DNA from: Glaciecola sp. 33A | GTDB lineage: Bacteria > Pseudomonadota > Gammaproteobacteria > Enterobacterales > Alteromonadaceae | Direction: 5' to 3' | NCBI RefSeq assembly: GCF_002836745.1 | Contig: NZ_PJAR01000024.1 | Span: forward strand, 451,174 to 515,173 | Length of the DNA: 64,000 bases | Shown: piece after piece, positions 57,207-64,000 of the stretch | Layout: every line of letters starts with the position of its first letter | How positions within the stretch are numbered: the stretch's first letter is position 1 | Program-made: the position numbers and the translations under genes | The notes under the pieces: generated by a model | Seen by the model: the letters and a program-made list of their open reading frames with translations, nothing else | What the model was told of the DNA's origin: nothing | The model's database searches: none

Positions 57207-57437
57207 CTATTGGTCTTGCTCGACTTCTGTTCTCATGAGAACAAAGGTAAGAAACATTTTTGTAGGCAAAGATAATGCCATACCGATTGCAACGCAAGCT
57301 GCGCTGATGATAATGCCATTTACACCCATCTCTTCAATTGTTTGATTGAACAAATGAAAGTAAACGCCTAGTAGGATTAAGCAAATACCAAATGCCATCG
57401 CAATCTTGAGAATTAAAATAATCTTTTTATCACTCAT
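57207..57437 (-). CDS. Small two-helix membrane protein
   Basis: This 76-residue protein of no family I recognise has helices at about residues 7-27 and 40-63 (IILILKIAMAFGICLILLGV; IIISAACVAIGMALSL), with a short acidic C-terminus (RTEVEQDQ). Hairpin topology is likely, with both termini in the cytoplasm. The lysine-rich start MSDKK is typical of a membrane protein. It stands about 250 bases after the ribbon-helix-helix gene on the same strand; 57438-57690 between them shows nothing definite. Confidence 0.6.
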   Translation of the reverse strand: MSDKKIILILKIAMAFGICLILLGVYFHLFNQTIEEMGVNGIIISAACVAIGMALSLPTKMFLTFVLMRTEVEQDQ

Positions 57438-57690
57438 AGCTGGCTCCCATGTTGAGCAGTAAATGAATAAAAGGAGCCATTGTATGCATAAGTGACTCCT
57501 TCCACTCAGTCTGCGCCTTCCGCTTATACACCGCTTTGATTTGAATCATGGCTCAATTCAATAACTAATAGATAGCCAAAATTAAATCACTGATAATTTT
57601 TTATCTGTTGGCTTCAGTGGTTATCGACGTTGCTCAGTCGCGTTACTTGCAAATTATTTATCTTAATTAAAGATGCTCTGTCAGATAGCG

Positions 57691-57933
57691 TTATTGGTTA
57701 GGTGCTTTTTGTTTAGGTGCGCGTTGTTCGGGCGCTTCTTGTGTGCGTGCAATATCGACGACTTCAGTAACCACTTTTTGTATCACTTTTACGCGTCCAC
57801 TTTTTACTAGTGCATCTCTTAATACAAATTCAATTTGCGCATTTACGCTACGCAAGTCATCACCAGCCCATCGCTGCATGGCTGCAAGCACTTGAGAATT
57901 AATCCGTAACGGATAGGCTTTTTTACTACTCAA
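57691..57933 (-). CDS. Arc-type ribbon-helix-helix DNA-binding protein
   Basis: This 80-residue protein has a ribbon-helix-helix at residues about 5-48 (KAYPLRINSQVLAAMQRWAG, DDLRSVNAQIEFVLRDAL), the pattern of Arc/MetJ-type regulators. The tail is low-complexity (EAPEQRAPKQKAPNQ). It lies 24 bases after the SPFH gene on the same strand and is probably in its operon. A natural guess is that it binds the large palindrome at 58817-58861 in front of that operon. The pairing of an SPFH protein with such a small regulator recurs in proteobacteria as far as I remember. Confidence 0.8.
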   Translation of the reverse strand: MSSKKAYPLRINSQVLAAMQRWAGDDLRSVNAQIEFVLRDALVKSGRVKVIQKVVTEVVDIARTQEAPEQRAPKQKAPNQ

Positions 57934-57957
57934 AATTTCATCCTTACCTGTATCAGA

Positions 57958-58815
57958 TTAGCACAAACTACCGGCATTAACTATTGGTTGTGTATGTTTG
58001 TCACTGCATAACACGACTAGCAGGTTGGTTACCATCTGCGCTTTACGTTCCTCATCTAAGTCAACGACACCGTCGTTTTTTAAGCGGTTTAATGCCATTT
58101 CAACCATGCCAACGGCACCATCAACAATTTTGGTTCTGGCCGCTATTATTGCAGAGGCTTGCTGGCGCTGTAACATTGCACTGGCAATTTCAGGTGCATA
58201 AGCAAGGTGGCTTATTCGAGCTTCCTGAACGGTTATGCCCGCTTTGCCGAGTCGTTCTTGAACTTCATGTTTTAAGCGCTCACCAATTTCACCGGGGTGG
58301 CTTCTTAACGCAACTTCAGCTTCAGCGTCGTCGCTAGGATCATAAGGGAAACTACTAGCCATAATTCTTAATGCCGACTCGCTTTGGATCGTCACATAGC
58401 TTTCATAGTCATCAACTTCAAACACTGCCTCAGCAGTATCTGATACAGACCAAACCACGATAGTTGCAATCTCAATCGGATTACCTTGATTATCATTCAC
58501 CTTAATTTTTGCACTTTCGAAGTTTCTAATACGCAATGAGATGGTTCTTCTTACAAAAAAGGGTATCGTCCAGCGCAGTCCGTTTTCCTTAACAGTGCCG
58601 ACATAACTGCCAAATAAGGTCATGACTTTACCTTGATTTGGTTGCACCATGAAAAAACCAGTAAACCCTAGTATGTTGACTATGGCTAGCAAAGCAGAGA
58701 AGAATTTACCCGCATCGCTAGCAAATAAGTAAATAGCTAATACGACTAGAATCGGCAGTATTATCAGCGCAATTAAATAGCCATTTGTTGAGAAACCTGT
58801 CTTTTCAGTAATCAT
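57958..58815 (-). CDS. SPFH/band-7 domain membrane protein
   Basis: This 285-residue protein has two N-terminal hydrophobic segments (about 12-30 and 37-56), then the SPFH domain (about 60-250) with [42 protein letters not shown] and the helical part [26 protein letters not shown] proteins oligomerise at membranes as scaffolds for proteases or lipid domains. Its ATG at 58815 lies one base from a perfect 21-base-arm inverted repeat and there is no recognisable ribosome-binding site outside the hairpin, so expression may be controlled there. The ribbon-helix-helix gene follows. Confidence 0.88.
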   Translation of the reverse strand: MITEKTGFSTNGYLIALIILPILVVLAIYLFASDAGKFFSALLAIVNILGFTGFFMVQPNQGKVMTLFGSYVGTVKENGLRWTIPFFVRRTISLRIRNFESAKIKVNDNQGNPIEIATIVVWSVSDTAEAVFEVDDYESYVTIQSESALRIMASSFPYDPSDDAEAEVALRSHPGEIGERLKHEVQERLGKAGITVQEARISHLAYAPEIASAMLQRQQASAIIAARTKIVDGAVGMVEMALNRLKNDGVVDLDEERKAQMVTNLLVVLCSDKHTQPIVNAGSLC

Positions 58816-58816
58816 G

Positions 58817-58861
58817 AATAACTCTATAGTGATATCATTTTGATATCACTATAGAGTTATT
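58817..58861. promoter_or_regulatory. 45-base perfect inverted repeat at the SPFH start codon
   Basis: Arms of 21 bases (58817-58837 and 58841-58861) pair perfectly around TTT. The inner part reads TATAGTGATATCA and its complement. It abuts the SPFH start codon. On the minus strand no U-tract follows, so a terminator for that operon is unlikely. An operator for the ribbon-helix-helix protein, or an RNA hairpin controlling translation, are the alternatives. On the plus strand T-rich sequence follows, but no plus-strand gene ends here. Confidence 0.85.
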
Positions 58862-59003
58862 TTTGAGTGAGATCAAGAAACTAACGTAATTAAATTATGC
58901 GAACCCACTTTGGATTATATACTGTTCCCTTTAATGAATAAGTAACTTGGTCGTTGCGCGCACGGTGGCTTTTTTTGAATGAATTACTCAACAAACTGTT
59001 CAA

Positions 59004-59774
59004 CTAAGAAACAGCCACATCTTTTGCAGGTGTCATTTTAACTTCAATAATCTGGGCCCGCTCAACCTTTTCATTGTTAAGCAAAATCAGTTTATTTACT
59101 TGTATAATTGATATTAACATTGCATGAATAGGCATTAAATAACCTTGCTTGTGCAGTGAATCAAGTTCTTGGCTGCTGAGGCTTTTCAAGCGCTCTTCAT
59201 CAATAGTGTGCAATCCTCTAATATTTTTAGAATTGCCATCTAGCAACTGAACGTTCATATCTAAGGGTTTGAACAAGTCCAACTCCTCTAGTGTCTTACT
59301 AAACTGGACTGTTTGTTTGTCCTTCTGAACATCGGCTTCTAGAAGTTGTACCCGTCTTTTAGCACCTTCAGTTGGATTATTTTTTTCATCAAATAACGAT
59401 TCGCCTGTCGTCTTTGAAAAGCAACTATTTTGTTCCAAGATACCAATGGTATAGGCATTTTCTTCAACAGGTGCTTTCATTAAGTAAAATGGAAATGTTT
59501 GCACGCTCGTGGGACGATAGATAACCCCGAACTTGTCGTTTTTTACATACAAGTTTTCGTTTGGCGCAAAGCTGGTCATAGCCGAAAACGTCCAAAAGCC
59601 ATTGTGCGTATTTCTGGTTGCAAATATAGGAAAACAAGTTGCCGCTTGCCCTAGTTCTGTTGCTCGTAACGTTATCAAGTGTAGTTTCGCAATATGGTCG
59701 ATAACCGCGTTATTTTTAATTTTTAAGTCTTTATGCGCTTTGTTATTTAATTCTACTAACGTAAGTTTTTTCAT
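59004..59774 (-). CDS. SapC-family protein
   Basis: This 256-residue protein has the SapC features KLTLVELNNKAHKDLKI at the start, then AATCFPIFATRNTHNGFWTFSAM, the central PFYLMKAPVEEN and IGILEQNSCFS, and a C-terminal GYLMPIHAMLISIIQVNKLI. No signal peptide is seen. SapC was first named for an antimicrobial-peptide-resistance locus, but in Alteromonadales the gene is often next to TonB-dependent receptors and flavin halogenases; here it is about 19 kb from them. Its function is unknown. It is transcribed alone, divergent from galT. Confidence 0.87.
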   Translation of the reverse strand: MKKLTLVELNNKAHKDLKIKNNAVIDHIAKLHLITLRATELGQAATCFPIFATRNTHNGFWTFSAMTSFAPNENLYVKNDKFGVIYRPTSVQTFPFYLMKAPVEENAYTIGILEQNSCFSKTTGESLFDEKNNPTEGAKRRVQLLEADVQKDKQTVQFSKTLEELDLFKPLDMNVQLLDGNSKNIRGLHTIDEERLKSLSSQELDSLHKQGYLMPIHAMLISIIQVNKLILLNNEKVERAQIIEVKMTPAKDVAVS

Positions 59775-59886
59775 AAATTCATACTAATTATTATTCGTAA
59801 ACATGAATTCTATCGCATTTTTTACAAAAGGGTTATGCTCGATTAATTATGCATCATCTTTGATCTTAAAAGATGGATCCAACATT

Positions 59887-59912
59887 CATTAATCGTATAA
59901 ATACGATTAATG
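59887..59912. promoter_or_regulatory. 26-base perfect palindrome upstream of galT
   Basis: Arms CATTAATCGTA (59887-59897) and TACGATTAATG (59902-59912) are exact reverse complements around TAAA. It lies 146 bases before the galT start and about 113 bases before sapC. Its size and 11-4-11 geometry equal those of the palindrome at 23214-23239 but the sequence differs. It is a likely operator for a galactose regulator. Confidence 0.65.
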
Positions 59913-60057
59913 TTGATTTGTAAACTCTGCCTAGTTACCATATAAATAGAAAATAGAGTCGGAACTAGCTTAGTTGAAGCCCTCAAAAAAGTTGGAAACA
60001 GAGTCCAAATTGGAGCTGAAAGCTACTTAACATGTTTTTATCGGAAGTTGTTAGATT

Positions 60058-61092
60058 ATGACTAAAAATTATGAATTTACCCATCGTCGTAAAAATTTGC
60101 TAAATGGCGAATGGGTGTTGGTATCGCCGCATCGCAATAATCGTCCCTGGTTGGGGGCAACTGAAGCGCCAACTGAGTCTTTGAATCATAACTATGATGC
60201 CACTTGCCCATTGTGTCCAGGCAATACTCGAGCTAATAGCGAGACTAACCCAAATTACGATTTTACCCACGTATTTATCAATGATTTTGGTGCATTAACG
60301 CCGACATTGGCTGACGATTCAAAAATTGATGATGATAATTTATTTGAAGCCGAAGCAGCCACAGGCGAAGCAAGAGTGATTTGCTTCTCGCGTGAGCATA
60401 ATAAAACGCTTCCCGAATTATCTATTAATGAGATTGCGCAAGTGGTGGCGACGTGGAAGTCACAGTTTGTTGACCTCTCAAGTCGTTATTCATGCATTCA
60501 TATCTTTGAGAACAAAGGCGAGATGATGGGGTGCTCTCAGCCCCATCCACACGGTCAGATATGGGCGCATAATCATCGATCTAGCGAAATTCAATCTGAA
60601 GACGAAAGACAGGCCACTTACTTCGATAAACATCAGCGTGGATTGCTAGAAGTCTATATTGAAAAAGAACAAATTGAAAAGCAACGCATTGTAATTGAAA
60701 ATAAACATTGGCTGGTGGTGGTGCCGTATTGGGCAAAATGGCCTTTTGAGACGCTATTATTGTGTAAAGATGACGTACAAACGATGGCACAACTTGACGA
60801 TGCTCAAGCACGTTCACTAGCTGAAATTTTACAAGAATTAACCATACGATATGACAATGTATTCAATTGTAGTTTTCCATATTCAATGGGTTGGCACAAC
60901 GCGCCGCTCGATTTGAGTGATGCAAAACATTGGCGTTTACATGCGCATTTTTATCCACCTCTATTGCGCTCATCTTCAGTTAAAAAGCATATGGTGGGTT
61001 ACGAGATGTTGGCAGAAAGTCAACGTGATTTAACGGCAGAAACGGCGGCGAAAATTCTCCGTGAGGTTCCCACTGTTCACTATAAAAACTAA
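60058..61092 (+). CDS. galT: Galactose-1-phosphate uridylyltransferase
   Basis: This 344-residue Leloir enzyme has the nucleophile His165 and its partner in SQPHPHGQIWAH (HPH at 163-165), zinc cysteines in CPLCPGN, and the RKNLLNGEWVLVSPHRNNRPW start of family 1 GalT proteins. It moves UMP from UDP-glucose to galactose 1-phosphate in the cytoplasm. It is the first gene of an operon with galK 15 bases downstream. The upstream 280 bases carry a perfect palindrome. The start ATG at 60058 has only a weak site upstream. Confidence 0.97.
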   Translation: MTKNYEFTHRRKNLLNGEWVLVSPHRNNRPWLGATEAPTESLNHNYDATCPLCPGNTRANSETNPNYDFTHVFINDFGALTPTLADDSKIDDDNLFEAEAATGEARVICFSREHNKTLPELSINEIAQVVATWKSQFVDLSSRYSCIHIFENKGEMMGCSQPHPHGQIWAHNHRSSEIQSEDERQATYFDKHQRGLLEVYIEKEQIEKQRIVIENKHWLVVVPYWAKWPFETLLLCKDDVQTMAQLDDAQARSLAEILQELTIRYDNVFNCSFPYSMGWHNAPLDLSDAKHWRLHAHFYPPLLRSSSVKKHMVGYEMLAESQRDLTAETAAKILREVPTVHYKN

Positions 61093-61107
61093 GGATCAGA
61101 AGAGAGC

Positions 61108-62286
61108 ATGTTAGCGACTACTATGACGACAAAAATAAAAGACTCACCTTTTCATAACGCCTTCGTCGATATCTATGGCGAGGAGCCAACAGCTTTGTCA
61201 AATGCACCTGGTAGGGTCAATCTCATTGGTGAGTTTACCGACTATAATGATGGATTTGTGTTGCCTTGCGCGTTGCAATATAGCACGCGAATATTATTTA
61301 ATAAGCGCGATGACTCGATTGTAAACGTGCGCTCGACACAATATGCAGGTGAAAAAGACAGCTTTGATATCAGCGCCGATATTGTTCCTGGTGATTCACA
61401 GTGGGGCAACTACATTCGTGCTGTGGCATTCGCTTTTAAACGTGAGGATCATAACTTGTCAGGTTTCGATCTACTGATTGACAGTGATGTGCCTCAAGGT
61501 AGCGGATTATCGTCATCAGCAGCACTAGAAGTCGCTATTGGAGGAATGTTTAATCATGCTTGCCAGCTTGGGTTGTCAGAGGCTCAAATTGCAGTCTTAG
61601 GACAGGCTGCAGAAAACGATTTTATAAATTGCCAGTGCGGGGTTATGGATCAAATGATATCAGCTTGCGGGGTGCAAGGTCATGCGATGCTTCTCGATTG
61701 TGAAAGCTTAGAAACAGTAGCGGTTTTAATTCCAGAAGATTTAGCCATTGTTATCGTGAACTCTAATTATCCGCGAAAACTCGTTGACAGTGAATACAAT
61801 CAGCGTCGCATTGATTGTGAACAAGCGGCCCTAAAAATGGGAGTCAGTTCGTTAAGGCAGGCTGACTTGAGCAAACTTGATTCAAATAAAGGCATCTTGA
61901 GTGCAAATGAATACAAACGAGCACATCATGTTATTAGTGAAAATCAACGCGTATTAGATGCTGTTGAGGCGCTCAAAAATAATGATATGGATACGTTGCG
62001 CCAGTTAATGACCGCTTCCCATCAATCGTTGAAGTACGATTTTGAAGTAACAGTGCCGGCAACTGACGGATTGGTAGAAATTTGTGCTGCAACTTTACAA
62101 AATCGAGGTGCTGTTAGAATGACCGGTGGTGGGTTTGGCGGAGCAATAGTTTGTCTGTGCAGGACAGATGACATTGAATCAATTACGCAAGCTGTAGGAT
62201 CTCAATACGAAAAGCGTTTTAATTTACGCGCAAATATATATGTGTGTAGCGCTGGTAAAGGGCTAACGGTTTCAAATATTAAATAA
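61108..62286 (+). CDS. galK: Galactokinase
   Basis: This 392-residue GHMP kinase has the family signature GRVNLIGEFTDYNDGFVLP at about 34-52, the ATP-binding VPQGSGLSSSAALEVA at about 129-144, the catalytic CGVMDQMIS and the C-terminal RMTGGGFGGAIVCL. It makes galactose 1-phosphate. It follows galT by 15 bases and precedes a Gfo/Idh/MocA dehydrogenase by 9. The ATG at 61108 has AGAAG upstream; an ATG at 61123 is possible. It and galT give the cell a Leloir route beside the oxidative operon at 48.3-51.1 kb. Confidence 0.97.
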   Translation: MLATTMTTKIKDSPFHNAFVDIYGEEPTALSNAPGRVNLIGEFTDYNDGFVLPCALQYSTRILFNKRDDSIVNVRSTQYAGEKDSFDISADIVPGDSQWGNYIRAVAFAFKREDHNLSGFDLLIDSDVPQGSGLSSSAALEVAIGGMFNHACQLGLSEAQIAVLGQAAENDFINCQCGVMDQMISACGVQGHAMLLDCESLETVAVLIPEDLAIVIVNSNYPRKLVDSEYNQRRIDCEQAALKMGVSSLRQADLSKLDSNKGILSANEYKRAHHVISENQRVLDAVEALKNNDMDTLRQLMTASHQSLKYDFEVTVPATDGLVEICAATLQNRGAVRMTGGGFGGAIVCLCRTDDIESITQAVGSQYEKRFNLRANIYVCSAGKGLTVSNIK

Positions 62287-62295
62287 GGAATTAGA

Positions 62296-63288
62296 ATGCT
62301 AAATTGGGGTGTAATTGGATGCGGTAATATCGCCAACACGTTCGCAGATGGATTGGCTTGTCTAGATTCTGGAAAATTAATTGCTTGTGCCTCTAATTCT
62401 ATGCAAAGAGCCCATGTTTGGGCTGAAAATCAAAAGTTTCAACATGATATTCGCAGCGTATACAGCAGCTATGAAGCGCTGGTAAATGACAGCGATGTAC
62501 AAGCCATTTATGTCGCCAATACTCACAATTTTCACTATCAGTCAATTAAGTTGTGCCTGCAAAATTACAAACACGTTTTGTGTGAAAAGCCGATCACGTT
62601 AAATGCCCAACAAGCTGCTGAACTGTATGCACTAGCGCGGGAAAATAAGTGCTTTCTCATGGAAGCAGTATGGACTCGGTTTTTACCGGCTATTCGCATG
62701 CTGCAAAAAAACCTTTCAGATAATGTGATTGGCGATATCTTAAGTGTCAGAGCTGACTTCTGTATCAATCCAAAGCTAGCTGAAAGCCATCGACTTCGTA
62801 GTAAAAAACTGGCTGGTGGCGCATTACTCGACCTTGGTATTTACCCAATTACATTCTCGTCCCTCGTATTCGATGGGCCTCCTGAAAAAATCCAAAGTTC
62901 AGCGATAATGGATACCACCGGTGTGGATGCGCGGTCATTCTATTTATTTGAATATAGTGATGGACGCATCGCCTCACTATCCTCGGGCTATACTCAAGTA
63001 GCACCTTGTGAAGCCTTAATTTCTGGCTCTGAGGGCTATATTAGAGTCCCTCAATTCTTCGCTGCACAAGGCTTCTCTGTGCACATACAAGGGCAAGAAC
63101 CGCAAACTTACAGTTACCCATTTAGTGACAATGAAAACTTCAGTTTTGAAATACAACATATGCACGATTGCATACAACAAGGGTTGTTACAAAGTCCAAT
63201 CATGACGCATGACGAAAGTTTGCAAATAATGCAGACAATGGACCTCCTGCGTAATCAATGGGGCCTTAAATATGAAGGTGAGCAATAA
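62296..63288 (+). CDS. Gfo/Idh/MocA-family oxidoreductase
   Basis: This 330-residue NAD(P)-dependent dehydrogenase has an N-terminal Rossmann fold (WGVIGCGNIANTFADGL) and the catalytic-lysine motif HVLCEKPITLNA. GALLDLGIYPITFSSLVF is the substrate-site GG(x)LxDxGxY segment. It resembles dihydrodiol/1,5-anhydro-sugar dehydrogenases. The substrate is probably a sugar or sugar derivative, judging from its place directly after galK (9 bases) in the operon. A clear AAGGAA lies before the ATG. The exact reaction cannot be read from the sequence. Confidence 0.87.
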   Translation: MLNWGVIGCGNIANTFADGLACLDSGKLIACASNSMQRAHVWAENQKFQHDIRSVYSSYEALVNDSDVQAIYVANTHNFHYQSIKLCLQNYKHVLCEKPITLNAQQAAELYALARENKCFLMEAVWTRFLPAIRMLQKNLSDNVIGDILSVRADFCINPKLAESHRLRSKKLAGGALLDLGIYPITFSSLVFDGPPEKIQSSAIMDTTGVDARSFYLFEYSDGRIASLSSGYTQVAPCEALISGSEGYIRVPQFFAAQGFSVHIQGQEPQTYSYPFSDNENFSFEIQHMHDCIQQGLLQSPIMTHDESLQIMQTMDLLRNQWGLKYEGEQ

Positions 63289-63340
63289 GCAGTTGCAGCG
63301 CAAATAATAGAACAGTAAATAACATAATAATAAGGAAAAT

Positions 63341-64000
63341 ATGAGTATTATGAACAAGTATTTAGACAATACCAAAGTCAAAACTGACAAATGGAAACCG
63401 GCTTTACTTATTGGTTCTTACTTATTACTTGCTGCCCTTGTTAGTGGTTGCAATCCAAACACTGAAGCGGGAGATGTCGCAGCAGCTGTTGATACGAATT
63501 CTCAAGCGCTTAAAAGCGAAAAACTGCAGCCTCAGCAGTTATATCCTGAAGTACATCCGGATATGCAACCTGAACTAGCAGCGGCCGGCAAGTATAAGGT
63601 TGGCGTTAAGACACTTGATATTACTAATGAAAAGTACGTCGACTTACTAACAAATCAGATTAAGCCGAGAACACTTAAAATTGAGGTTTGGTATCCAGCC
63701 GATTACAACAAAGGAACGCCGTTAACTTCCTATGAAAACGAAACCAGATTAGCCAAGAAATTCAGTATTCAAGCCAATGCCGTAAGAGATGCGGCGCCGT
63801 TAGTTTCCGGATCAGCATATCCAGTAGTGGTAATATCACATGGTTATACTGGGTATAGACAAATTATGTTTTATCTTGGGGAGCACTTAGCTAGCCACGG
63901 CTACATAGTGGCAGCAATTGATCATACAGACTCAACAAACGAAGATGTTGACATAGTTAATGCCCCGTTCAATGGTTTCCCAAGTACGCTGATTAACCGC
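63341..64000 (+). CDS. Lipoprotein alpha/beta-hydrolase, PAF-acetylhydrolase-like (cut by window edge)
   Basis: An open frame runs from the ATG at 63341, five bases after AAGGA, to the right edge (220 residues, incomplete). The N-terminus has a hydrophobic stretch with a lipobox (LLAALVSGCNP), so it is an exported lipoprotein. KYKVGVKTLDI and KIEVWYPAD resemble the isoform-II platelet-activating-factor acetylhydrolase or dienelactone hydrolase family. PVVVISHGYTGYRQ is the expected oxyanion-region strand and AAIDHTDSTN follows; the nucleophile serine lies past the edge. It may be the last gene of the gal operon, 52 bases behind the dehydrogenase. Function is inferred. Confidence 0.72.
   Translation, partial: MSIMNKYLDNTKVKTDKWKPALLIGSYLLLAALVSGCNPNTEAGDVAAAVDTNSQALKSEKLQPQQLYPEVHPDMQPELAAAGKYKVGVKTLDITNEKYVDLLTNQIKPRTLKIEVWYPADYNKGTPLTSYENETRLAKKFSIQANAVRDAAPLVSGSAYPVVVISHGYTGYRQIMFYLGEHLASHGYIVAAIDHTDSTNEDVDIVNAPFNGFPSTLINR

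Noticed and set aside
63187-63390. Minus-strand frame over the start of the last lipoprotein gene
   Set aside because: It is a shadow of two plus-strand genes, hydrophobic only because of complementarity, and has no supporting signals.

Overview
The window looks like a chromosomal segment of a marine gammaproteobacterium of the Alteromonadales, probably near Glaciecola, Paraglaciecola or Alteromonas. I infer this from moderate-to-low GC, the style of the TonB-dependent receptor, the pairing of receptor with flavin halogenase and SapC-type genes, and the glucan-degradation gene set. It is a judgement from protein content; no database search was run. I saw no rRNA, tRNA, CRISPR array, insertion sequence or prophage.

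Layout. 1-18.2 kb is mostly general-purpose: the start of cysD (cut by the left edge), a small membrane protein with a membrane-anchored XRE regulator, a CDF cation transporter, an OmpR-type two-component system, a predicted delta-class carbonic anhydrase, an OmpW porin, an exported amidohydrolase, an AcuI/YhdH oxidoreductase, a DnaJ-related protein, a RIO kinase, KatG, a CHK-type kinase convergent with a kynureninase-like enzyme, and a LytS/LytR-type two-component system.

18.4-40.1 kb is a beta-1,3-glucan (laminarin) utilisation locus. Exported or surface enzymes are a clan-A glycosidase, a malectin-GH16 laminarinase lipoprotein and an exported GH17. A TonB-dependent receptor probably brings oligosaccharides across the outer membrane, and two GPH-family symporters cross the inner membrane. 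Two overlapping GH17 genes without signal peptides, an approximately 1160-residue phosphorylase of the GH94/GH149 type and a GH3 beta-glucosidase would finish the breakdown in the cytoplasm. A flavin-dependent halogenase lies beside the receptor. A SapC-family gene, often linked to such receptors, lies 19 kb further on.

40.7-51 kb carries a CocE-type hydrolase, a MipA/OmpV porin-like protein (a decayed fragment of a paralogue lies at 34.9 kb), a periplasmic molybdenum hydroxylase with its MocA-like cofactor enzyme and a GntR regulator, and a divergent operon for oxidative galactose catabolism (SDR dehydrogenase, DgoK, SMP-30 lactonase). The dehydratase and aldolase of that pathway are not in the window. 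51-64 kb has a DUF885 lipoprotein, a GH36 alpha-galactosidase, a D-aminoacylase-like lipoprotein, an SPFH/ribbon-helix-helix pair behind a very strong palindrome, SapC, and a Leloir operon (galT, galK, a Gfo/Idh/MocA dehydrogenase, and a lipoprotein hydrolase cut by the right edge).

Between genes there are several clean inverted repeats that look like operators. The galT promoter palindrome has a partial match in front of the alpha-galactosidase gene. A second shared motif lies upstream of the laminarinase and the GH3 gene.
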